NCBI GenBank assembly: GCA_007258455.2
Contig: VDFB02270651.1
Coordinates: 699,852,217-699,916,216, forward strand
Direction of reading: 5' to 3'
DNA: 64,000 nt
Source: Sequoia sempervirens
Taxonomy: Eukaryota; Streptophyta; Pinopsida; Cupressales; Cupressaceae
Shown: positions 36,790 to 47,029 of the stretch, piece by piece
Layout of the letters: every line of letters starts with the position of its first letter
Position numbering within the stretch: position 1 is the first letter of the stretch
The notes under the pieces: model-generated
Told to the model about the DNA's origin: nothing
The model's input: only the letters and a program-made list of their open reading frames with translations
Database searches by the model: none
Translations under genes and position numbers: made by a program

Positions 36790-38534
36790 TTTGGTTGTGG
36801 ATTGAATAACCCTAGGTTGCATGAGAGAATGAAAGGAAATGGCAAGATATAGGGGTTTTGCAGGTGTTTTATTACAGATCTGAGGGTTTTATTGTAGATC
36901 AGAGGGTTTTATTGCAAATCTGAGGGTTTTGGGTTTGCTGGTTTGATGGGTTGTTTGATGGGTTGTTTGCAGATTTGGGGTATAAGAAAATTTTGGCAAA
37001 ATAGGGTTTCTTGGCTGTGCATTCAAATGAGGGTTTTGGGGGTGAGCTCTCACAGATGATTTCCTGGTTCAAAATGGACCTCATGGTTGGATTCAGGTTG
37101 GCCGAGAGAGAAAAATTGACATATAACATGCCCTATTTTGATTACAGAAAAAAAAAGTTTCCCCTATTCAACCGTACGGATCGACGGTACAGTCGTCTCA
37201 GAAAAAATATTAAAAAATCCGAAAAAATTAAAATCCCGTCGAAAATCTTTTTGTACCTGCAAAAACGGAAAAACAAAAAAAACATTAGAAAAATCAAAAA
37301 TTAAAAACAAAAAAAATGAAAAAGTTGGGGTAGATCCCCCGCCCGCCTGACCTTGCAGTAGGGGGTGGCTGTCGAGGGGCTACCCGGCTACGCGGTGGTG
37401 GGTTGTCCCCGGGGTGCCAGGCGCCAGCGGCGGCCGGCGGCCTACCGCCACAGCCCTACGGGCTTAAAACAAAATATAAAATTTGAAAATTTTTATAAAA
37501 ATCCGCCAAATGAAAAAACACAAGTCTGCCGGAACTCAAATGCATTATGCCAGATTTAAATGCCGCGTCGGGTCCGTACGCAGGCGAGGGAATTTTTTTT
37601 AAACGAAAAATTAAATTGAATTTAAATGGAGTTTGGAGTCCGCCACCAGGGCACCACCGGAGCGCCGCCCGAGCACCACCAGGAGGCTCTTTTACAGCAG
37701 TTTTTTTCAAACGGGCATAACTTTCACCCAGCATGTCGGATTTTTGATTTCTTACAGTCGTTGGAAAGCTGGTTCTGAGCACTACATAGTGGTATAGGTT
37801 TTGTTCCATGGTTTTACAGTTTTGACAGTGTTTTTCTTGGTTGAAGTCAGATATCTATTTTGAGATTTGAGAGGGTATATCGGGTGCATACGGAGTCGGA
37901 TTTTGGACTTCGAATAGTCAACGGAAAGCTTGTTCAGAGCACTACACAGTGGATCAGGTTTGAAGGTATTTTGGCATGGTTTATTTGCTGTTTTCTTTAT
38001 TTGAATTGTTTATGGGTCTCTTTGACTATGGTGATACTATGAGCTTATGGATTGTTGGATTTGGGATATTTGATGATGGATTCATTGTATGCTCAGTTGT
38101 ACATCTCAGATTATTATTTTTGACATGGTTATCAGCATGTATGTTGCATTGTTGTATCTACAAGTTGTGCAATGTTGTAGGCGGTCTATACTTGTTGCAC
38201 CTATGACTTGGATATGGGTTGTCTTTGCCCATTGATATTTCAGTGTTGATGCATGATCAATTTTGGTGGCTTGGTTTAGTCACTTGGTTTGCTGTTTTGG
38301 TTGTCATGTTGAGGAGATGAGATGGTATTACCAGGTATAGTCATGATATGAGATATACACAGTTGACTATGATTATGCAGATATGTGGACATGGTTGGGT
38401 TGTTTTGTTGGTATATATTTGGTGGTGATCGTGATGTCATGGATGTTTCTTGGGCATTAGAGACTTTGGCATGTTATGATGGTTTATACAGGTGCATGAT
38501 TGGTGGTGTTGGATTGGATCCTGAGTCTGGTTGT

Positions 38535-38830
38535 GGCGGTGTATCTTCTTGGTTTAGGAGATTGGTATCATGATGTCATGGATAGCTTGGTTACACAGTT
38601 CAGTGGGAGCTTGTGACAGTGATGGTTTGGCGGTGATGGATATGATGGTTTGGTGGTGTATCTTCTTGCTTTAGAGGATGGTTATCATGTTGTCATTGAG
38701 AGCTTGGATTCACAGGTTTTGTGTGAGCTTATGACAGTGTTGGTTTTGTGCATCATGGTGCCATGGGATTGCTCGGTATCGCAGTTCAGTGGGAGCATTT
38801 GGCAATGATGTGGATCCATTGGTTATTATG
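38535..38830. repeat. Imperfect internal tandem repeat in LTR element
   Basis: A unit of about 120 bp (GGTGTATCTTCTTG, then TTTAG, TATCATG, GTCAT, AGCTTGG, CACAG, AGCTT-TGACAGTG) occurs at about 38535-38637 and 38655-38750. A third partial copy (CAGTTCAGTGGGAGC) is near 38780. Confidence 0.6.
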
Positions 38831-40461
38831 GATGGTTGTCTTCAATAGGTGATATTTGGTGTCATGGAGGAGCTCTTGGATTCTGTGTGCTACAGTGAGA
38901 GTTCTTTGACATCAGGTGTTGGAGATGATGAGGTATTATTTATGACTTGTTGGTTTTGACAGGTGATCCTTGGTTGTAGGATGGTTTTGTTATTATGTCA
39001 TGGTATACTCTTGATTACTAGTTTAGAGTTGTGGCATGGTACATGTTATGATGATTTATGCATGTGATCTTCTTTTGAGAGGATGTGAGATCATGGTGTC
39101 ATGTTTATGTTCCTGATTCTGCAGTTGGAACTATGATTTTGATCTTGGTTGGTTCTCTTTGTATTGAGTACATTGATCATTTGCTTGGTGTTTAGCATGG
39201 ATTGATCGGTTACAGGTGCTTATGGATACTTGGAGACATAGGTGAGGCTTGGTGTTCTCTTGTGGTTAGAGACATGTTGATATGGTTACTCTTGATGAGG
39301 TTTTAGCAGGAAGTTCGAGGGAGCCTACACCTTGGTTGGACGTGAGTTCAACATGGACCAATGAGGAGAGTGTTCTTGGTTGAGTCATGATGACTTGGAT
39401 ATCCTGGAGGAGCATTCTTATTCCCCACTCTTGGTCTACTCGGCAGTTCACTTGAGAGGTATTGCCCATTATTCTTTTAGGTGCATTATGTTTATGCTTT
39501 GTCTTCTCATGGATATGGACCTTGAGCCATGGATATTTGGTTTCTGGAGGGTTCATTTGAGGAGTGTTGGCATGTTTATCTCCTTGTACATGTTGAGTTT
39601 AGGAGATGGTTTATTGGGTTGATTTCCTTGGTTTAGGAATGGTTACTTTGAGTTTGATCTTCTTGTTTTGAGATGCTTACATCCATGTTAGTTGCATATG
39701 TTATCTTTGATCTTGGTGATTGGATGGATGTGGTTATGGATTTTGTTATGGGGTATTATGGAGGAGATCATACTTGACACAGTTGGCATTTAGAGGTGTG
39801 TGTGTAGGACATGCTACAGGGTTTGGTTTGCAGGTTTTGCTTATCAATGTGGATGTTCCTTGGTACTACATGTTTACTTCTATGAGATGTTGGTAGTAGA
39901 CTTGGTATGCCTTTGTGATGGTGCCTCTTTTGGGATGTTAACGAAGCGACGCGTTGAATGCGCTCATTCCAAGTTTGCATTCATCTTGACATTGCCCATG
40001 CAGTGGGAGCTCCTGGATGTGTATGTCATGCTTTGACAGGTTTGCACATGGAGTTTGTTATTGTGGTTTATGGGTGGATATGTTGTTGGCATGAGTTTGC
40101 TATGATGTGTATACCTTTGGAGGTATGGATAGTTGGATGTGTTGGCACTTGCTGTGGATGTCATTTCAGCTATGGTGATTTATTCTTGACAGCTACTAGT
40201 GCATATTGGATTCAGTGTTTGTGTTTTGAGATATCAATTGAGGCAGGTTTATGCTTCTTTGTGACAGTTAGTGTGACGTCTCTTTGGATGTGTTCTTATC
40301 TTAGTGCAGTTGGCATGGTGGAGGATGGGAGCATTCATGGATGAGATGGTGGTCACCTTGGTTCTTGTTACAGGTATCTTGTTGGAGCACATGGAGCACT
40401 TGGATTCCTGGATGGTACATGTTGCCTATGGAGTTTTTGTTACCCCTTATGCAATGTATAC

Positions 40462-40475
40462 AACAAGTGGGAGAT
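40462..40475 (+). other. Polypurine tract
   Basis: AACAAGTGGGAGAT ends one base before the 3' LTR. Confidence 0.75.
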
Positions 40476-41160
40476 TGTTAGAATTAGGTGTTGTACACCT
40501 TGCATAATGTTTGTAATATTTTATTTATTTATTATGTGTGTGGTGCACCTAGGGGTTTCTAGGTGAACGTGCATCACAAGGAGTTATAATGTTGGGGCCA
40601 CTTTGTTGTATGTAACATTGGGACATAATTGTAAAATGTAATTATTTAATATTGGGGAATAATAATAAAATAATAAAGTACCCAATATTAAATGTGGGGT
40701 CACATGTAGTATTTTGGGCACATGGTTTATGTAATACCACTTGGTGGTTTTGTGGGAGCTTGTTTCTATAAAAGCAACCACATGGGTAGTTGTTTAGGGT
40801 TGGATCAAAAGTTGGTCAAGGTTGAGCTTGTGCATGTGTGAGGGTTTGAAGCATGGCATGGGATGTGTGGATTCATGCTTGGTCACATGGAATGCATGGA
40901 TAGCTTGTGCTTCAGAAGTGTTCATGGAGTCTCTGCGGATGTATTGTAATGGGTTTCATTGCTGAATAATACATAGAGTGTGGATGCTTTTGGAGGCTGG
41001 GTTTTTTCCCTCTTGAGGGTTTTCCCAGGGTATATCTTGTGTTATCTTTAATGGGTATGTTGTCTATTCTCTTGCATGTTGATGTTGAGTATTTTACTTG
41101 CATGTTTCAGATTTGGGTTATGTGGAAATTGTCATTCTATGGCTGCATAGTTTCCTTACA
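40476..41160 (+). repeat. 3' LTR of element 36080-41160
   Basis: 685 bp; the 12-bp deletion relative to the 5' LTR removes one copy of a short GGATCAAGGGTT duplication. Confidence 0.95.
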
Positions 41161-41165
41161 TAGGG
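41161..41165. repeat. Target-site duplication TAGGG (right)
   Basis: Matches 36075-36079. Confidence 0.9.
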
Positions 41166-41884
41166 AAGGTGTTGAGAGGAGACTATAGACTAAGTAAAAT
41201 AGTCGCAATGATCTCATCATCTTGTGTCATAATATATTACCAAGGGGGAGGAGGAGAAGGACAAACAAGACTTTCATGATTCTCAACGATTGCATCTTCT
41301 TTCACCAAGATACCTTTGTCACTAGCAGGAGAGGTATCGGGAGAAGAACAACTATGATCGTCATGGTTATCTATGCTTGTATCTTCTTCTATCACATCAT
41401 TCCCACAAATAGGAGAGATAGGAAGGGGTGTAGATTTAAGGCAAGCATCAACACTTTCACTTTCTTGCACTAAGAGACTCATAACTAGGAAATGTATTGA
41501 ATGAATGACTATCATGCTTATTGGCTAAATTTTTCTTTGTAAACTTGGAAAAGACAGATACTAACATTTTTGAAAAGTAATTTATACAAACTCAAAATGG
41601 AAAGAGACCTAACATGCAATGTAATGACCTAGAATGAAATGTGAATGCAATTTTCAAATTCTAAACAAGGTAATTTGTTGATTACACTATGAAACAATCT
41701 GAAAATGAAATGTTGTAAATGTCATTTTAAAATTAAGAAATGCAATAATTGAACCAAATTAAGCTAGATCTAATGAAATGAATGGAATACAAGATTAACA
41801 AACTAAAACAGTTATCTGATAACAACAAAAAGAAGCATAGGAATGAAGTTTTTAATGTTGTAAAATGTAGTTTTAAGTCTGATC

Positions 41885-42033
41885 TAGGACTAAATCACCT
41901 AGAGGGGTGTATGAGTCCCAATTAGGGTTTTTCAAGGGTTCAATTGTTGAAAACCAATCTACACAAAATACCCAGAAATCAGGTAAAACACCTACATTGG
42001 GACTAAATCGCCCAGAGGGGCGTATGAGTCCTA
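41885..42033. repeat. Paired hairpin motif, copy 4
   Basis: Copies start at 41885 and 41998, 113 bp apart. Here the left arm is the ACTAAATC type and the right arm the GTATGAGTCC type, the opposite arrangement to copies 3 and 5. Confidence 0.8.
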
Positions 42034-42682
42034 GATTAGGGTTTTTGCACTAATTTTAGCAAATTTTGAGTGAATGTTAGGTTTTCTGGTTTGAATGATG
42101 TCTAGACAATGTGCAATTATAGATTTAAAATGAAATTCAATGATGAAAGAGGCGAAAATGCAACCTATATGCACTTTCACTAATGTAATATTTAGAAACC
42201 CTAGGTGCAAATTAACTAATGCAAGACCTAATGGAAAGTTAATGTAAGCTAGATCTAGGACTATGATGCACTCCAAATTAGAAAATAAGGTGTTCTAAGG
42301 CTAGGTTCACCAAAATGAAATGAATAAAATAGGCATTCTATATTTTGGGAGATGGAACTAAAGGGGGATTAGGGTTCCTCCACCTATTTCCTTCAAGTTT
42401 CATTAAAGGAAACCCTAGAGATCTCAATCTAAGGATGGAATTAGGAAAAGAGATCTATAATAGGGTGTCTTAGGGGCGTGATTCAAGACAAAATGGGGAT
42501 TCACCACCAAGAAGAGGCTTGGAAAGAAGGAGATGAAAGTATCATGCAAACTTGACTAAATGACCTAGGAAATGAAACTAAAAATCAGGACAGTAAACTA
42601 AGAATGAACAGAGGGGCACCTGGAAGAAAGATGTGGTAAAAACAAGCTTCGAAACTCTAAAATCCTACTATTTGATGCTCAC

Positions 42683-42831
42683 TAGGACTCATACGCCAAG
42701 TTGGAAAATTTAGTCCCAGACTAGGGTTTCTGGGAAGAAACTAGAATCTCTTAGTGACTGATCTTGATCTTTTGAAACTCACAAAAGTGTTGTACTGGGA
42801 CTCATATGCCCAAGTTGGTGATTTAGTCCTA
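42683..42831. repeat. Paired hairpin motif, copy 5
   Basis: Copies start at 42683 and 42796, 113 bp apart; paralogue of copy 3. Confidence 0.8.
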
Positions 42832-43050
42832 GTATTAGGGTTTGGCTAAAACTCAAGTATCTTCTAGTGGTTTTTTGTAGCTTCTCTCCTGCTAGATCTT
42901 TGAGTCTGAAAGCTTGAATCCTGGCCTGTAGGTGACTTTCTGTGAAGATGACAACCTCGTGACAACTTGACAACTTTCCTCAATCTTGCAACTTAGTCTT
43001 CAAAGGATATTCAAGCTCTAAAAAGACTTAGATCTATAATAACACATGTA

Positions 43051-43070
43051 GAGAGAGAGAGAGAGAGAGA
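43051..43070. repeat. (GA)10 microsatellite
   Basis: Twenty bases of GA; the paralogous place in the left copy (35391 onward) is shorter and interrupted. Confidence 0.95.
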
Positions 43071-43622
43071 AACTTGTTGATTGTTAGGGAATAAGGGTTT
43101 GCCTTGGTCAAACCCTATTTAGATAATTAACCTTATGATGAAACAATGAAACATAAACATGAAACATGAAACATGAACAATGATAGCTTGAATGATGTAT
43201 TGAAATGAAAATTTGTAATCTAACATTAAGTGGCCATGAAGAATGTAGATCTTGATCTTAAATTAGATGTGGAACAATGCTTAACTTGGATCTTGAATGC
43301 TACATCACAACACTAGCTCAACAACATGCTTGATGCTTTATGCCTTTTACATGATGGTGGATCTTGAATTTTTGCAAGAATCTTCTTCAAATCTGCCTTT
43401 GAATGCTCTTGAAATGATCTTGAATATTCTTGAATGCTCTTGTGAATTCTTGTGAAAGTTCTCTTGATTACTTATGAAATTCTAGGATGAAACTGTGAAA
43501 TAACCTTGTATTTATACTTGTTTATGCCAAATTTCTCGAAATTACAACACTACAAGTCGACATCAAATCTAGGAGGATAAAATACCGCCAAGAATTGAAT
43601 TCAAAATGGGTCATGATTAGAG

Positions 43623-43771
43623 TGGACTCATACACCCAAGGTGGCGTATGAGTCCCAGTGGCTCAAAATTGAGACACAAACTCCAAGAAAGGTCTTGTTT
43701 AATGTGAAATTTAAAATTAGGTCCTAAGACCTAGGTGGGACTCATACACCCAAGGTAGCATATGAGTCCCA
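43623..43771. repeat. Paired hairpin motif, copy 6 (best preserved)
   Basis: Copies start at 43623 and 43736, 113 bp apart. In both, the arms ACTCATACACC and GGCGTATGAGT (or AGCATATGAGT) pair almost fully around a CAAGGT loop. Confidence 0.88.
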
Positions 43772-44050
43772 AATCACCAGATTTGGAACACATAACCCAA
43801 AACATTGAATTATTATTGTTTATTTAATAAGTGTCAGAATTATCCATAGAAAAATGCATTTAATATGGCTTGTAGATGCAAAATAGGACCAATTAAGGCA
43901 TAAATAAGCCTAATTAATTAATAAATCCCTATATTAATGTGAAAGTGTTAAGATACACTTTACAACACCCTAAATAAGGTACCTTTAAGTCAATTTTATT
44001 ATTATTATTATTCATGTTACCAAAATAAGTGTGAAAAAGGGTTACTTTTT

Positions 44051-44761
44051 TCTACACTACATGACCCAAGATGGTAGGGACCTTGAGGAAGAAGAAGATT
44101 TATATAATTTCATCTCAACTCCTCTCATGTGGTTAGCACATGTATATGTGTTAGAATTGTTAAATTTCAAAAATAGGCTAGAATGTATAGAAATAAGGTA
44201 GCAAGAAAGTGAATACAAGTTTTGTGGGAACATAGCAACAAACCAAACTTTAGTAGAAGGAAATAGAGTGCTAAATTAATAGGTGGCAACACTAAAAATG
44301 ATTGTAGTTTAGTAGGGAATCATGAATGGAAATTCATGCAACAATTAGCAATATCAACCTTAGACTTGGCATACCCAAAATTGGCAAAGTATGATACACA
44401 ATCCTTGCAACAAGAAAGTTCTTAGGGGTTAGAGGAAAAAGGAAGTAATAGGGAAATTGTTTGAAGGATGTCAATTCATGGAGTCAAGTAATTAAAACCA
44501 ATGGTAAAATATAACAAAGCACAAGAAAGAGAGAATAGAGCAAGGATAGAAAGAGAAAAAATATAATTATTAGAGGCATAAGAGATTATGAAAAATTTAG
44601 AGCACGTAAATATTACAAGTAATTTTGTAAAGGAAAAGTTGTATTTTAGGCGACAAATCTTCCAAGAAAGAAGGGATAGAAAAGTATGTGAAGAGGGCAT
44701 TGGGCTTATCAAAGTTATCTTGATGAGTATAAAAGAAAAATACTAGTTTCTTAGAAAAAAG
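44051..44761. other. Spacer, no gene seen
   Basis: AT-rich; no supported frame or repeat. Confidence 0.4.
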
Positions 44762-45210
44762 TGTTGGTGTGAGTAAGGTATTTTATCTAATTAGTTCACC
44801 TAGTATGTCCTATTCACATGTTAAGTTTACCTAAGTCATAGAATCTTTCTAGAAGTCTTAGTTTTCTTGATGAGATCTTAGCTTATCTTATGTCATTTAC
44901 TTCGTGTGTCCTAGGTTATTTGATATTTGTTATGTTAGTTATTTCATGTTATAGGATTAAGAAACTTTTCATGATCTTGTCTAATCTTATCTCTCACCTT
45001 GCCTTTGTAATCAAGGCTCCTCTCGCATCTTGCCAGGTATCTTGTGAATCTTGTAATATATTGTAGTCTTGTATGGTGAAATAACATATTTTGTTACATT
45101 GTTTTTATCTTGTATGTGCACATAGGTTATTTGGTGTTGCAGATTGATTATCTTGGTTGCATCCTAGTTATTCACTTAAATAGTGTATCAGAGTGTGAGT
45201 GATTCCCACA
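44762..45210 (+). repeat. LTR (449 bp) followed by PBS
   Basis: Begins TGTTGGTGTGAG and ends GATTCCCACA; TGGTATCAGAGC starts at the next base. Rich in short ATCTTGT and TCTTGT repeats. No partner LTR found downstream, so the element is incomplete or its 3' LTR is lost. Confidence 0.7.
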
Positions 45211-45222
45211 TGGTATCAGAGC
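45211..45222 (+). other. Primer-binding site, initiator Met-tRNA
   Basis: TGGTATCAGAGC, exact plant Met-tRNA type, directly at the LTR end. Confidence 0.88.
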
Positions 45223-47029
45223 TTTGAATCTAGCAAGCCCCTTCCTTTTTAGAGAGTTTCGGCCATAAATTTTTCTATTGTAATTTGAGTTTTTTGTAAT
45301 ATCTTGTAAATTCTCGTATGCACTTCTCTTATATTTCAATATGATATGGATAATAAAAAAGATTTGTTGATCCTATAAATTACATGTGTGCTTTTTCGTG
45401 AGATCTAGTGATTGCAACTCTTTTAGCTATAGTGGAAATATTTTTGGTTGTCTCATTATGTCCTGTTGAAAATGAAGGTAATATCAAGTAGCTTAAAACT
45501 TGTAAAACTATGAGACTGTAGATCTAATCAAGTTTTCTTTGTCACAATTCTTTGTGTATGATTAATTTGTTTAGATCAATTTTACCAATTGTATAAAAGA
45601 GACAAAAGATTGTAGAAGAATGAGACAAGAAGATAGAAGTGACACAACATATACATGGAGAAACCTTTTCGAAAAAAAACTCCACCAGAATCAATAGTGC
45701 TTGTACTATTTAACCTTAGAACAATATTACAATAATATTGTATCAATCCTTGATTGATATGCTTCCTTTCCTTCAACAATCCTTCTTCACAACCTGAAAT
45801 AAACTGTCATTGAACTATCATACACTTGTTGCAATTAATAGGAAATTAATGAGCATGTAAACTCATAAGAGTTGTCAAATACAAGAGCTTGTAGCTCCTC
45901 ACAAAAATCTATGCCTAGATTGTGCAAGTAGAGTTCCACAATGTAATATGAAGTCAAACCAAAGTCTTCCTCAATTTAGGCACCCCAAACTAAACACTTA
46001 ATTGAACGTTGGTCAAGAAAATATCTTGCAAGCTCCACCTCAAAGTTGGCACCCAAGAATGGGCCCACTTTACTGAGCCTTGTAAATATCTTCTCATGCA
46101 AAAGGTGTTAATTGAAAGATGCCAACTTGGGTGCCCAAGGTGGTCCCAAGTCAATCTGAGTTAATTGAAACATATCTCTCCACCAATTCATGCAAACACT
46201 ATGCATGATTGATCATCCCCCACTTAACTGAAAGTATCCACCTGTTATCTGTCATGCAACTAAATTCATTAGTCATGCAACTCAAGTCAACTCAAGTCAA
46301 CTAGCATTCAACTCAAAATAACTACATCCAATTGAAGATAATTGAACCATAACTGAACTAAACTGAACTAAATTGAACTAAACTCCACTCATGTAAATAT
46401 CAATCCTTAATTTGTAGGATCTTTACATGCATTACTAAAGTGTTGTCAATCCTCCAATCAATTAACTTAAGCAAGGTGGGTTCCACCTTCCATGTGGGTG
46501 CCCCATATGCTCCTATTTTGTAGGATCTCTTCTTGGACGTCCCCACATGTTCCTATCAATTAGGAATAATCACAAATGTCAATTTACATGTTCATTTCAT
46601 TCGAATTTAATCTCTTTCTAATCCTAGAGTTGGGGAACACTTTCCAAGGACTTAGGAGATACATGAAATATGTTTAGGATTGCAATTCAATGGCATCCTA
46701 TTCCCAACATGTCCAAGAGGCTCAAGAAAGTTAAATTTGTTTTTCGTTTTTACTTAATTTGGTCATCATTTACTTAATTTGGTCATCATTTACAACATTA
46801 ACAAACAAGGATTTGAAGCTCAAATCTAGTGAATAAATTTTTATTGGAGCATTTTCAAGCCAAATGAAACTTGTCATTGCACTTAAGAGGTTGATCATAT
46901 GAATTTTAATATATTTTTTCCCACATTTGGTGCTAGGATATTTTAAGGAAAAAAAATTGGTAGGAGAGTCATACGACCCCCCTACATAGTCATACAGTGA
47001 TTGTTACTAAGCACCGAGAAGATTGAAGA
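45223..47029. other. Retroelement interior, no coding domain seen
   Basis: Follows the primer site but lacks recognisable gag. Contains an LTR-like sentence (GGAGAAACCTTTTCG, then ACTCCACC, about 45655-45690) and small tandem repeats: CAACTCAAGT near 46285, AACTGAACTA near 46350, and a 20-bp duplication CTTAATTTGGTCATCATTTA near 46755. Confidence 0.4.

Larger units (their letters stand above)
36080..41160 (+). mobile_element. Young non-coding LTR retrotransposon (LARD type), complete
   Basis: LTRs at 36080-36775 and 40476-41160 share TGTTAGAATTAGG starts and TTTCCTTACA ends. TGGTATCAGAGC (36778) is the plant initiator Met-tRNA primer site, a purine tract precedes the right LTR, and TAGGG is duplicated at both edges. 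The 3.7-kb interior has only short frames and no gag, protease, integrase or reverse transcriptase, so it depends on other elements. The LTRs differ by four substitutions and three indels (2, 1 and 12 bases) over about 685 bp, the youngest insertion in the window. The interior holds a GC-rich island (37335-37460) and a stretch with CGGGCATAACTTTCACCC and a repeated CTTGTTCAGAGCACTAC-like sentence (37760, 37928). Confidence 0.95.
35470..41515 (-). pseudogene. Acidic repeat ORF interrupted by LTR element
   Basis: Two minus-strand coding blocks, 41515-41166 and 36074-35470, belong to one frame: removing the LTR element and one copy of its TAGGG target duplication joins them in the same phase across the junction. 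Stops lie at 41237-41239 and near 41180. Both blocks consist of a degenerate repeat of 25-35 residues, with KEDxIVxNHENH, then a CPSP or GPSP and IS segment, then KEDIL and NPxIESHEN. The sequence is acidic, rich in Glu, Asp, Asn and Ser, without Cys/His clusters, membrane segments or catalytic motifs. It lies between the two family B direct repeats and in the direction of their TATA box, so it is probably the product of that element. I do not recognise the family. Confidence 0.5.
42330..44050 (-). repeat. Family B direct repeat, right copy (LTR-like)
   Basis: The first 820 bp match 34671-35490; the next 900 bp match 15500-16400. A minus-strand TATA box (plus GTATTTATA, 43508-43516) lies between, so the unit probably is an LTR transcribed leftward, ending near ACTTTACAACAC at about 43970. 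The TG...CA ends are not certain. Confidence 0.55.

Noticed and set aside
39958..40344. 128-codon ORF as possible membrane protein
   Set aside because: Same GT-rich composition effect; no start context, no homology, and frames on the other strand are equally open.
38385..40507. Several 60-130 codon plus-strand ORFs rich in Trp, Cys and Met
   Set aside because: They lie in the GT-rich interior of the LTR element, lack known domains, and overlap in several frames, as expected from base composition.
34671..43151. Calling the two family B copies a simple complete LTR pair
   Set aside because: The right copy continues 900 bp with family-specific sequence that the left copy lacks, so I report them as direct repeats of an incomplete LTR-like element.
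46030..46150. Possible long hairpin between TTGGCACCCAAG and CTTGGGTGCCCAAGG
   Set aside because: Only short arms pair and the two sentences differ otherwise; could be chance or an old duplication.
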